Positions 24,901 to 30,563 of a stretch of DNA of 64,000 bases are shown one piece after another. A program made the position numbers and the translations under genes. The DNA comes from Tribonema minus (Eukaryota; Sar; Xanthophyceae; Tribonematales; Tribonemataceae): contig JAFCMP010000446.1 of assembly GCA_017506865.1 (NCBI GenBank), forward strand, positions 682,001 to 746,000. Reading direction: 5' to 3'. The notes beneath the pieces are model-generated. The model was not told the DNA's origin. It saw only the letters and a program-made list of their open reading frames with translations, and did no database searches. Numbering within the stretch: position 1 is the first letter of the stretch; every line of letters begins with the position of its first letter.

Positions 24901-25572
24901 CTCGCGGACAGCAGCGTTGACGCATAGCTGCTCCCGATGCCGCCGTCGCCGCCGCCGCCACTGCAGGCCGTCGCAGACATTCGCCCTCCGGCTTCCGCCC
25001 CCGCGTCTTGCAGCGATATTGAGCCTCTTCGCAGCCCCTCTGTGAGGTCCAAATAGGGGCAGGTTCGGGCACCAGGTTACTTCTACTTTAATTGCGATCA
25101 TGCGCCGCAGGACAAGATGCACGTCTGGACGTCGTTCCTGATTTCGATTAACAGCGATGACGCGCCCCTGGCAGCCGGTGACTGACACATGAAATGCACG
25201 AAGCAAGACCAATCATCAACAAACATGACTGCAAACTTCAACACCCATGAATATGAATCGAGCCGTACCTGCCAGCTTGGTGAACGAGCACAGGTCGAAG
25301 AGCACCACCACCGCCCCTTCCATGCGTCTGCATGCTGGTTCCATGTTTGCCGCCTGTGCTGGAGTTAGAATCGCTATATCCTCCAGCACCGCTCTCGGCA
25401 GGAAGCTCGCCAGCACCTGCAGCTGCTGCCTCTTGGCATGGTCGCTCAGGGTTAATGAGGCTCGTCTGTGCGCCACAGCGGCCTTGACTTTGGTGCGCCA
25501 CTTGGCGCTGTACCTCCTTCCTCCTTCATGTTGTATCGGCTCTGCGCTCGCCGGCAGAAGGCCCGATGCCAT
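1..25572 (-). CDS. Soluble adenylyl cyclase-like protein (two cyclase domains + NTPase), 3' end beyond window
   Basis: Expected to make cAMP from ATP in the cytosol, like ADCY10. I assembled exons by protein similarity, splice sites and phase. Exons (high to low coordinate, minus strand): 25572-25269, 25039-24867, 24116-23957, 23231-23099, 22434-22329, 21151-21005, 20145-19970, 18642-18554, an unresolved exon or two, about 17634-17579, 16495-16352, 15490-15117, 14360-14258, 13194-13102, 12347-12152, 10432-10327, about 9180-9010, 8330 to about 8130, 7465-7322, one acidic exon near 6740-6560, 5977-5471, 4679-4599, 3720-3514, 2802-2551, 1956-1750, and an alanine-rich start of another exon at 60-1. 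Phases agree from 25572 to 18554 and from 16495 to 10327. Domain order (cyclase, cyclase, P-loop NTPase, helical repeats) is that of ADCY10. The start ATG at 25572-25570 is my choice; an in-frame upstream extension to 25842 is open. Most of the 25 kb is intron filled with exon-edge copies. Confidence 0.85.
1060..1700. repeat. Tandem copies downstream of adenylyl cyclase exon 1956-1750
   Basis: At least three blocks (about 1310-1430, 1450-1560, 1590-1700) each contain a copy of the exon's 3' end with its GTGAG donor, followed by a shared tail seen on the plus strand as ggtgcatttggaagcccgaa. Further out (1060-1300) the tail alone repeats about every 60 bp, mixed with CAG/GCA runs. Copies decay with distance from the real exon. 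Confidence 0.75.
1750..4679 (-). CDS. Post-NTPase helical exons of the adenylyl cyclase-like gene
   Basis: Exon 4679-4599 encodes PPAVEARVLQYLGCL and joins in phase to exon 3720-3514 (LSVMGTYDISVALLHEIYP), together giving the L..LK..SV.G..F..LLxxI pattern found after the NTPase in ADCY10. Exon 2802-2551 has VVYEKLSHSHRRELHEKMAE (the YExLpxxxRxxLHxxxA helix) and, after an Asp/Ala/Ser-rich insert, TALLVHHLALAHKEQK. Exon 1956-1750 is a helical, Trp-rich segment (MIRAHMVGVAALRRWVM...). Each of these four exons is a multiple of three long. Confidence 0.75.
2080..2335. repeat. Two copies of the 5' edge of adenylyl cyclase exon 1956-1750
   Basis: Blocks at about 2085-2150 and 2245-2320 repeat about 70 bp of the exon start (plus-strand text ctgcaggtccgccat... 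through cggatcatcgcctgc), including the AG acceptor. They sit upstream of the real exon in the minus-strand gene. Confidence 0.8.
4440..4980. repeat. Edge copies around adenylyl cyclase exon 4679-4599
   Basis: 4445-4490 repeats the exon's 3' end and donor (taccttgaggatgtagagc) almost exactly. About 4850-4970 repeats 4660-4780, including the exon start, its acceptor and the following intron with its TG-rich stretch. Both edges of this exon are therefore duplicated, one copy on each side. Confidence 0.8.
5471..8330 (-). CDS. NTPase core exons (Walker B and following) of the adenylyl cyclase-like gene
   Basis: The exon starting at 8330 begins VLCELLMARR, runs through a glycine tract and carries VPLVVVIDDAQHMDKEASAL, a clear Walker B (four hydrophobics then DD) aligned with IIFIIDEAQFVD in ADCY10. 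Its 3' splice point near 8130 is not certain. Exon 7465-7322 (ALVEALVRRLPYGVLIVAAT) is the next strand (sensor 1). An acidic Ser-rich stretch near 6740-6560 is probably coding. Exon 5977-5471 (507 bp) is Ala/Pro/Gln-rich, then gives LPLGPLGFEHCRALAG and the S-x-G-x-P-L-Y-L-L-E box typical of STAND winged-helix entry. Confidence 0.75.
7622..7665. repeat. Near-identical copy of the start of adenylyl cyclase exon 7465-7322
   Basis: The block reading aagggcctccaccagcgcgc and on to gggaggacg is repeated at about 7441-7480, where it is the true exon start with acceptor. The copy encodes the same residues ALVEAL next to an intact AG. Confidence 0.8.
8585..9020. repeat. Copies of the 3' edge of the adenylyl cyclase exon near 9180-9010
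   Basis: Blocks at about 8590-8640, 8755-8790 and 8855-8915 resemble about 8985-9040 (plus-strand gcctcagcacctcgctc... through cccgtggtc...cagcagctc), giving minus-strand ELLPRDHGR-like text. Because the copies are similar, which one is the functional exon end is not fully certain. Confidence 0.6.
9948..10001. repeat. (TA)n microsatellite
   Basis: Two runs of alternating TA separated by a short catata break, inside an adenylyl cyclase intron (10327 to 9180). The stretch stands out in an otherwise GC-rich region. Confidence 0.95.
10098..10287 (+). mobile_element. Dispersed intronic repeat, copies 1 (full) and 2 (partial)
   Basis: 10098-10212 is one of the two longest copies of a dispersed element, running from actgtttgactcgtggccaa through ttattggtggaaggcactt and cacctagagctc to cttttgattcgttttt. 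A second, 3'-only copy follows directly at 10221-10287. Related copies lie at 22623-22687 (+), 42306-42382 (-), 62044-62161 (-) and 62625-62709 (+). No coding capacity. It ends in a T run after gattcg, which would suit a Pol III-made SINE, but I see no clear A/B boxes; a MITE is equally possible. The class is unknown. Confidence 0.7.
10540..10930. repeat. Copies of the 5' edge of adenylyl cyclase exon 10432-10327
   Basis: Three blocks (about 10550-10610, 10720-10800, 10890-10960), spaced about 170 bp, repeat the exon's start, the ctgcgcag acceptor and a following GC-rich piece. All lie upstream of the exon in gene direction. Confidence 0.75.
11395..12045. repeat. Four copies of the 3' edge of the Walker A exon
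   Basis: Blocks beginning at about 11402, 11578, 11766 and 11948 repeat 80-100 bp of the exon end at 12152 (plus-strand cctgcactcaccggcgcc..., then ggcctctttggcgagcg..., then ggggacaaaggggtacgc). Spacing is 176-193 bp. Each copy keeps the exon end and a GTGAG-type donor or a decayed version, with CCCTAA-like text between copies. Confidence 0.9.
12152..13194 (-). CDS. NTPase entry exons (linker + Walker A) of the adenylyl cyclase-like gene
   Basis: Exon 13194-13102 encodes LHLVGHTGLRRRLLKRVEQL, the usual lead-in (LVGR...L...L) to STAND-type NTPases. Exon 12347-12152 follows in phase with GLVILRGAPGMGKTALLRA; GAPGMGKT is a canonical Walker A motif. The exon closes in an Ala/Gly/Ser-rich stretch and ends in phase 1 at 12152, which fits exon 10432-10327 (SAPCGAWRSVMQGLVLQ, the PxGxWRxxL helix common in this NTPase class). 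Confidence 0.85.
13010..13075. repeat. Copy of the 3' edge of adenylyl cyclase exon 13194-13102
   Basis: The block repeats gacgcacctg.gacagctgct through gcagccgcctgcg with few changes, including the donor. It lies about 90 bp downstream of the real exon end. Confidence 0.85.
13715..13792. repeat. Short tandem repeat, about 25 bp unit, three copies
   Basis: The unit caccacgctgccacagcagt plus actca recurs three times head to tail with almost no change, inside an adenylyl cyclase intron. Confidence 0.9.
13950..14200. repeat. Copies of the 3' edge of adenylyl cyclase exon 14360-14258
   Basis: The plus-strand text ctcacctcggccctgcagcg (donor plus exon end) recurs at about 13955, 14010, 14085 and 14150 before the real junction at 14258. 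The nearest copy also keeps the following ggcaggtacacgtccatcct. Confidence 0.9.
14258..18642 (-). CDS. Cyclase domain C2 exons of the adenylyl cyclase-like gene
   Basis: The second cyclase domain opens in exon 18642-18554 with FAELHRVAIIFVNI, equivalent to the ELRPVTIVFVNL strand of ADCY10 C2. Then come an exon around 17634-17579 with GCGGVIKEFSQDDK, exon 16495-16352 with GIVMVGAVG and a helix ending YIGISMGQ (IGVASG-like strand), and exon 15490-15117 with SIGGARREFGMFGDVVNTAA, the conserved GxxxRxEYTVIGxxVNLAAR block. Exon 15117-15490 then carries long Ala, Gln and Gly tracts before VIVVDAGVH. Exon 14360-14258 (SIAVKGKAARMDVYLPL) matches the KGV segment that closes C2. Between 18554 and about 17634 one linking exon could not be placed. 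Confidence 0.8.
14470..14850. repeat. Copies of the 5' edge of adenylyl cyclase exon 14360-14258
   Basis: Blocks at about 14475-14525, 14630-14690 and 14800-14850 repeat the exon start and acceptor (plus-strand ctggcaaactccacccacgc, then ctgcgcggcgctgcgcag). Spacing is about 165 bp. Confidence 0.85.
15590..15635. repeat. Copy of the 5' edge of adenylyl cyclase exon 15490-15117
   Basis: The text gcgcgccgccgatgctcgcg plus gcgaacacctgcc is repeated about 130 bp upstream (in gene direction) of the true exon start at 15490. The AG acceptor is retained. Confidence 0.85.
15925..16185. repeat. Copies of the 3' edge of adenylyl cyclase exon 16495-16352
   Basis: Blocks at about 15925-15990 and 16139-16185 repeat the donor and exon end (plus-strand cacctgccccatgctgatgc and onward through aggcgcgc.cgctcgtg). 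The 15925 copy extends furthest into the exon. Confidence 0.85.
16560..17130. repeat. Copies of the 5' edge of adenylyl cyclase exon 16495-16352, with poly-G runs
   Basis: At about 16582, 16720, 16840, 16968 and 17085 the exon start (plus-strand caacggcgcccaccatgac plus atgccc) recurs. Copies are separated by poly-G tracts of up to about 20 bases and a shared ttctgttgctgagctgcctc piece. The period is about 125 bp. The last copies are strongly decayed. Confidence 0.85.
17360..17515. repeat. Copies of the 3' edge of the adenylyl cyclase exon ending at 17579
   Basis: Blocks at about 17356-17405 and 17461-17515 repeat the exon text (plus-strand cctggtcgtcctggctgaac or cttgttgtcctggctgaatt, then cacacccatgcatg), including the donor complement. 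They alternate with tgcatgcatacata-type simple sequence. Confidence 0.85.
17640..18005. repeat. Tandem copies around the acceptor of the exon near 17634
   Basis: About 17640-17830 holds three units of about 65 bp sharing tgcgcaacgaaggcaagacg and gcaatcac-like text. A further copy at 17935-18005 restores gcatggcgcgctgcaggacg, the true exon start and acceptor. Confidence 0.8.
18655..18990. repeat. Copies of the 5' edge of adenylyl cyclase exon 18642-18554
   Basis: Two further blocks (about 18770-18850 and 18905-18975) repeat the acceptor region and first codons (plus-strand gcgcctggtacagcaacatg, tctgcggacctgcgcgttga). The period is about 130 bp. Confidence 0.75.
19200..19860. repeat. Copies of the 3' edge of adenylyl cyclase exon 20145-19970
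   Basis: Four copies (about 19228, 19408, 19655, 19793) of the donor and exon end (plus-strand caccagccggacgcctccgc then gcgcacgcgtgcagcacc). Spacing is irregular, 140-250 bp. Each is followed by a shared piece with actgtgg.gagtcacgg and cgcctcaaagct. Confidence 0.9.
20170..20580. repeat. Copies of the 5' edge of adenylyl cyclase exon 20145-19970
   Basis: Three copies (about 20220-20290, 20352-20415, 20485-20545) of the exon start, with its acceptor and a ttagcgtatgtatgtat spacer. The period is about 130 bp. Confidence 0.85.
20760..20960. repeat. Two copies of the 3' edge of adenylyl cyclase exon 21151-21005
   Basis: The plus-strand text cttaccttgatgtc.tttgc plus cgccagcgtgcactgcagct is found at about 20787 and 20897 as well as at the real junction (21005). 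An acaccatcggacttcaaaga-like spacer is shared by all. Confidence 0.92.
21005..25572 (-). CDS. Cyclase domain C1 exons of the adenylyl cyclase-like gene
   Basis: Six exons encode the first cyclase domain. The first ends with GAVVVLFDLCSFTKLA, carrying the first metal-binding Asp in the position of the ADCY10 DISGF motif. The second (25039-24867) is a Gly/Ser-rich insert before the helix. The third (24116-23957) reads GAEKLQDLL then GGDVIRLAGDALIALF, with the second metal Asp in the AGDAL motif, as in ADCY10. The fourth (23231-23099) ends LRAALGVGPVDL, matching the IGLAAG strand. The fifth (22434-22329) has VGEPFNSL, and the sixth (21151-21005) runs from VSAAFAAALL to LAANDIK. Both catalytic Asp residues are present, so C1 looks catalytically competent. 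The linker exon 20145-19970 follows and ends in a hydrophobic helix, FVLPPVLHAC. Confidence 0.85.
21345..22240. repeat. Six copies of the 3' edge of adenylyl cyclase exon 22434-22329
   Basis: Copies near 21470-21545, 21600-21650, 21715-21790, 21862-21930, 22015-22085 and 22165-22230 repeat the donor and exon end (plus-strand cagcagcgctcaccaccata, tcgcccgc.acaccgtcgtcc). The period is about 130-155 bp. Most keep a perfect GTGAGCGCTG donor and a frame encoding DDGVAGDMV. Confidence 0.92.
22623..22687 (+). mobile_element. Dispersed intronic repeat, copy 3 (partial)
   Basis: Shares gaaggcacttgcagctaacc, tgtcac and atcttttgattcgt with the element at 10098. The 5' half is missing. It lies in an intron of the adenylyl cyclase-like gene. 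Confidence 0.7.
22910..23700. repeat. Copies of adenylyl cyclase exon 23231-23099 on both sides
   Basis: A copy of the exon's 3' part with its own donor lies at about 22905-22975. Copies of its 5' part (plus-strand cagcgccacgtccacgcctc then ctgattgcgcagcgcagcat) lie at about 23280-23330, 23370-23425, 23470-23530, 23565-23600 and 23665-23720. A partial copy of exon 24116-23957 lies at about 23790-23865. Confidence 0.85.
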
Positions 25573-26580
25573 GATATTGTGTGATTGTGTCAACTGCAAT
25601 TCACCGTCAACACCTGCAGTGACACGGGCACCACAGAGCAATATGCTCAGCCGATGGTCGCAGACACTGGCACTAATGTACAGCTTCTGCTGCGCCGAAG
25701 CAGCTCGGTGTCTTGAGGCCCGGGCAGCGTTGGGAAAATCCGCGGCGGGAGAGAAAAATCCCGTGCGCTTTTTGATTCTAAATAGCGGCGGCTTCGGCGG
25801 CGGCAGCGCTGCTCCTTCCCAGCCCCCGCGGACGCTGCGCATGACGCGCGCGACCTGCTGCAGCAGCTAGTGCACTCGCGCGCCGTGGCCATGGGCCGAC
25901 GCCGGCACAGGCCGCGCATCGGCGACAGGCACGCGCAGCGGCGGCGGCGGCGGCGGTGGCAGCAGCGGCGGCAGCGGCGGCTCCGGCGGTGGCAGCAGCG
26001 CTGGCGGACGAGCGCTGGCTCTTCCCCGCACCTGCGGACGCTGCCCATGACGCGCTGTTGCAGCAGCCCGTGCACTCGCGCGCCGTCACCATGGACGCGC
26101 TGCTGCCGCCGTTGGCACAGGCCGCGCATGGGCGACAGGCACGTGCAGCGGCTGCGGCAGCGGCGGCGGCGGCGGCGCCAGTACAACAAAGCAGCAGCAG
26201 CACAAAAAGGAAAAAAACTCAAAAGTAAAAAACTCTGTCAACCTCACCAGGAACAAAAACCTCAAAAGTTCAACTCTGTCAACCTCACCGGAGAGCAAAG
26301 GCGAAGAACGAAGGGGATCAGGCAAGTCAACTCCTCCACACGCGTTTTTCGTAGTCGTTATGTTACATGCTGCCTCACTCGGAAGGAACATGAGGGGGTC
26401 GCATCGACGCGGACCAGAACTAAGAGTTAGAATAAATTAGTTGAAACAAGATCCGCTGACCGCGTCTTCCCAAGCCCCGTCGTTGTGGGTGCAAGGCTGC
26501 TTTCGTCAAGTCACATCTGTGTGTATAACAAGCCGGCCGCCGCTTCTTCTGACGTTCCGTTGGCTTTGTGCTGATTGCAG
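25573..26580. other. Region upstream of the adenylyl cyclase-like gene
   Basis: No gene is assigned with confidence. 25800-25935 and 26020-26165 are a divergent duplication (shared gcggacgctg.ccatgacgcg and gtgcactcgcgcgccgt). On the plus strand the second unit can be read as an Ala-rich ORF (25956-26228) and the minus strand has open frames too, so coding status is open. 26225-26295 holds the direct repeat ctctgtcaacctcacc. Promoter elements were not identifiable. Confidence 0.4.
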
Positions 26581-26940
26581 GCTCGCGGCCTTGACCTATA
26601 CATCCGAATGATGGAGCGCGCCTTTCGCAGGCCTGCCAAGGTGAGTGCCGCTATATCGTGATCCACTCTATGAGATGTAGATGATTAGCCCCCGCACCCT
26701 GTGCACTTGCTGGTCTGAGTCGCTATGCGTTCATCAGGCTGGCTTAATGGGGGGCTTTCTTTCACCGCCCACTCTGCGGGCCAGGCAGCCTCACTGTGTC
26801 CCTACTTCATGTTCCTCTGTTGGCTAATGACTGCTGTGGGCTAGGCAACCATTTCGCTTATTTGCTTCGCTGCGCCTGTCGTACTGCAATTCTCTCACCA
26901 CCCTCAGGCCCTTGTGCGTCACGGGTGCCGCAAGGTCTCG
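26581..26940 (+). CDS. Possible short 5' exons of the following plus-strand gene
   Basis: Two short stretches have good splice borders and join in phase: 26581-26640 (basic peptide containing MMERAFRRPAK, bounded by gattgcag and gtgagt) and about 26909-26940 (ALVRHGCRKVSQ, bounded by cctcag and gtgagc). They could be the basic N-terminus (for example a targeting leader) of the gene at 27217, but I found no in-frame acceptor that joins them, so this is tentative. Confidence 0.3.
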
Positions 26941-27216
26941 CAAGGTGAGCTTGAGGTTGGTGGCCATCGTTCACGCACAAAGCGGGCACCATACCAGTGT
27001 TCACAATGTATGAATGTACACTGCATGCAGCATGGTGCACTTGTGAGTGCTGCCAGAGTTGACAATACTTCTCGTAGCGACTTGTCCATAACCCCACCAT
27101 GGTGAATGCAAGCCCTGGAATAGCCTGTACATGGTGATGGCGACACGTAGATTTAATGTGTTGCTGCATTGTCTCATGCTGAAAGAAATATTCCATAGCG
27201 AGCTTGACGATGTCGT

Positions 27217-27576
27217 ATGCTTGTGTGCACTGGCATTGCTGCGTATGTCGCTGCACGCGACGAAGACCCGAAGGCCGCGTACGACCGCATTCGGCGCGAG
27301 AATCCGTATTTCGCTGCAGATGAGCTGGCGCGTCTCGAGGGCACAGTCGACGCTGGGTTCAAGGACCTGAAAGACGGCCTCAAGGGCTTGAGAGACGACA
27401 TTGCCAAGCTCAACACCAAGCTCGACATCAAGGTCACCAAGCTCGACGACGGAGTCTATGACCTGAACACTAGGGTCAGCTGGGGAACTGCCGCAGTCCT
27501 GGGGGTTGGAGTGACTTTTCTGGCGTATTCAATGAGACGGCAGGCCGCCCTGGGAAAGGACGACGCCAAGCAGTAG
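27217..27576 (+). CDS. Small coiled-coil protein with C-terminal membrane segment
   Basis: An open frame of 119 aa. Residues about 45-88 form a charged heptad-like coiled coil (KDLKDGLKGLRDDIAKL...), and residues about 90-108 (TAAVLGVGVTFLAYSM) are one hydrophobic segment followed by RR and a short polar, lysine-containing tail. That layout suggests a tail-anchored or single-pass organelle membrane protein. No family recognised. The ATG at 27217 is the first in-frame start after a stop at 27205. Unlike its neighbours this exon is not flanked by obvious edge copies. Intact frame, even codon use and a sharp hydrophobic segment argue it is real. Confidence 0.6.
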   Translation: MLVCTGIAAYVAARDEDPKAAYDRIRRENPYFAADELARLEGTVDAGFKDLKDGLKGLRDDIAKLNTKLDIKVTKLDDGVYDLNTRVSWGTAAVLGVGVTFLAYSMRRQAALGKDDAKQ

Positions 27577-28710
27577 CGGTACATAGGAAGAATATCGGTG
27601 CTCGCATTTGCGCGGGCGAGTGCTGAAGTGACGACGCCTCACAAGCTTTTGGGTGGTGGGCTGCGCCGCCCAGATGACATTGGAAGTCAGACACCGGATA
27701 CATACATATACGTACAAGACGATATGGCTTGCAGACGTCACCCACAGTAGTAGGAGCTCCGGCGGATGCCAACAATTTGATTGTTGTCAGTGTACATGTG
27801 CCTTTGCGTATCAGAGCGGACACGCCGTCGGTTACGTCCGCTCAGCGTCGGCAGTTGAGGGCGATCCCACAAGTCATGCAAGTGCTCACTGCTTCATCGG
27901 AGTCCCCTTGGCGCCAAAAATCGTTGTCGGTGCGGCATAGCAGCGCATAGTGGAGTGCTTCTTCTGCCAGCAGTGCTGTGCGCGCCCCGCGGCCAGTGCA
28001 GCGCCAGGAACCTCAAGCCCCTGCATTTGTGTTGAACGCAAGAAAGTGCGACAAAGGCGCGGGCGGACACTCTAGGCAGCAGCACCTTGGGTGCTTTCTC
28101 AGTAGCTCACCTGTCCTTGCCTTTGTGGTGCGGCGCACAAGCACACGCGTTGCACACGCTCCTTATAATTCACGCATGTACCTGGACAGATTCTGCGCAT
28201 ATCTTGTCTCCCCGCATGCCCAGCTTTGCACTGTTTGCCGCATGCGGAGGCTTCATTTAAAGGGCCAGTGTGCTTCCGCTGCCTGAGCCGGTGATGTGCG
28301 CGTCTTCGAGCACTGATGCTACCTTTTCAGCGTGTGTTGCATACATGCCCACCATGGTCACACTCGCAGCAGTCCACTGGCTGTGCCCCATGGTTTTGAT
28401 ACTTGACGGCAATGGCGACAGTGCTGAGGCATGCATGTTTGTAGAAGAGCCCAAGGCGATTTTATTGTGCACAGCGACAGCGGTGGTCATATGATGCGCG
28501 TGCGCAGCAGCACCTGCCATGGGCAATTGCTCAGTAGTGGCTAGTGCCAGTGTGAACCCGGGAGGTTAATGTGTACAGTATAAGTCACAAAGCAATAGCC
28601 TCTGCAGTAGCAGAATGACACGTGCATTCTCAAATGAAGTGATAGTCAACGCGAGCCATCGCATCAGACTCAGAGTGACACCCGTCACATGTTTGACACT
28701 ACACAATGCT
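27577..28710. other. Intergenic region, no gene recognised
   Basis: Lies between the 3' ends of the converging coiled-coil gene (plus) and ankyrin gene (minus). Short open frames occur on both strands, none with recognisable motifs. No clear repeat array was seen. Confidence 0.5.
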
Positions 28711-30091
28711 TCATTTCCAGTGTATACCCGCCACAGGGGCACAATAGCGCCACACCACTCCATAATCTCTGGCAAAGCTTCTCTGATTGCGCAGCTGCTC
28801 TACTACAGGCTGCACAGGTGGCGCTTGACAGCCTAAGCACCGCTTCCAGCCCTCCCAGCAGAGCCCCCCTCCGCCGCCGCTGCCGCCTCCCGTGCCACCC
28901 GTTCTCGCAGGTGCTGGCAATACGGCATAGTCTCTTCGTCACACGGACACCCATCGGCGAGCACCCACTCGACGCACGCCAGTATCCGATCCACTGGACC
29001 GCGGAAGCCGTTGACAGACGGCTGCACGGCGCTGCTGATGTCCCGAGTTCCCCAAGGGCAGTCATGGGCGCATGCCCAGTGGAGCAGATCTAGCTGACCG
29101 CCCCTAAGCGCCGCCTGGCAGAGCGTTGTCGCGGGCCAGGGGGCGCCGTTGTCGCGCAGCCACAGGAGCGCCTGCAGCGCAGCGCACCAGCGAGGCGACG
29201 GCCGTTTAATACGGTATGATAAGAAACGTCAGAAGGGCAACTTCCGCACTATTCACTTGAAGTTCAGGGCATTGCGCCGCGAGGGTCGACTTGCACTGCC
29301 ATATCCTCCTCGGCGACTGAACCGACCCATTGCGCATAGCTTTTGCTGCACGGGCTGCACAAGACGGGGGCTTGACAGACAGTGAATGGATGCCGACCCA
29401 TTGCGCATAGCTTTTGCTGCACGGGCTGCACAAGACGGGGGCTTGACAGACAGTGAATGGATGGTTGGCGGAGACACCGCTGCCGCCGCGTTTGAACGGA
29501 TGCCCCTCTCACTACAATCACTGGGGGCGAGTGCTGTACGCAGGGCGCGACGTGACACGCACTGATTATGCGACTTTGTTGCCTCATGCCGCTGCACGCG
29601 GATGCCACCGCACCTTCAACTGGCCGTGGTGAGCCGCTCGCCAGCACGTCCACTCATCCACGGAGCGCCCTGGCTGCGCGCCCATTCGAGCACCTCAACG
29701 CGGCCGTGCTGCGCGGCGGCGCTGCACGTCTCGGTCGCGCGCCAGGCGGCGCCCCACGGGTAGTCCATGCCCCACGGCACGTCACTCTCGTGGGCAAACT
29801 TCAAGACCGCCAGGTCGCCGCGTGCAGCAGCGCTCCACAGGATGACGCTATTCCTAGGGCAGCCGTTGTCAAAGGCCCATGCCAGCAGCGGCACGGACGA
29901 CGCCATGTGCTTTATGGAGGTGACGAGGTGCAGGTTCTGCGGGTGGCCGCGGAGGGTGCAGCACGGCAGCAGCGGCAGGCGGCTACGGAAAGCCCTGTGG
30001 ACTGTGGCGTAGAGCGCGCGCCAGCCGCGGCTCACGAGCGCCGCGTTGAGGTAGTGGAACCCGACGTATCTGAAGATGGGAAGCCACAGGC
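28711..30091 (-). CDS. F-box-like, ankyrin-type repeat protein (possibly frameshifted)
   Basis: Two coding blocks. The 5' block starts after an acceptor at 30092-30093 and reads LPIFRYVGFHYLNAALVSRG, which resembles the F-box-like N-terminus common in algal and oomycete ankyrin proteins. It then runs through repeats such as LLAWAFDNGCP, AAARGDLAVLKFAHESDVPW and AAQHGRVEVLEWARSQGAPW. The 3' block (about 29210-28711) continues ALQALLWLRDNGAPWPATTL, ALRGGQLDLLHWACAHDCPW and CVEWVLADGCPCDEETMPYC. Near 29655-29660 the frame after GAPW shifts: the next repeat (DEWTCWRAAHHGQLKV) is one frame off, as if one base were lost, so it may be a recent pseudogene, or an intron or read error intervenes. The first exon was not found. 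Partners and function are unknown. Confidence 0.6.
29322..29463. repeat. Perfect 71-bp tandem duplication
   Basis: Units 29322-29392 and 29393-29463 are identical (ccgacccattgcgcatagct ... gacagtgaatggatg). The repeat lies between the two coding blocks of the ankyrin gene. Perfect identity implies a recent event. Confidence 0.97.
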
Positions 30092-30563
30092 CTGCAAGGA
30101 GAGCAGATACCACATACAAGATGAGTGAGCACCTGCGTGCGCGTGCAAGTAGTAAATCGCGGTCCTGACCTGAAGACACTTACGTGCAAACGCAGCAATA
30201 ACCATGCGCCTTGTTCCTCTAGTGCGCAAAATCGATTCGAAATGCATGCTATAGCTGTAGCTACCCAGGATGATACATTTCTTGAGATCGTCACTCGCTG
30301 GCGCAATAAAAACAGATCGCCGCACGAATAAAACAACACTCGGCACATCTGAACCATGAACCGCAGAGCACTCAGTAGTTTGATTACCGCCATGGGAGCC
30401 CGCTTCGGCCAGCACGCCCCATCGTTCACGCCTCCCACTAACTTGGTACCTCCATGTGTGTGCGGTTTGCATGGGTCACACGTGACGCGTCCACTTCAAG
30501 TTGAACTTGTTGCGAGTTCAGAACTGAGTGTGCTGCAGAGCGTGCTCTCCTTCGGTGCTAGCC
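30092..30563. promoter_or_regulatory. Divergent intergenic interval between ankyrin and PsbP-domain genes
   Basis: The ankyrin gene (minus) and the PsbP-domain gene (plus) are transcribed away from each other. The interval must hold the ankyrin first exon and both promoters. No TATA box or other element could be named from the sequence. Confidence 0.35.

Noticed and set aside
25956-26228. Plus-strand Ala-rich open frame as a gene
   Set aside because: Composition is explained by GCG/GCA runs, the minus strand is equally open, and there is no start context or partner exon that can be supported.
28711-30091. Giant-virus origin for the ankyrin-type gene
   Set aside because: Such repeats are common in algal and oomycete genomes as well as large DNA viruses, the gene is split by host-like introns, and no viral neighbour is present.
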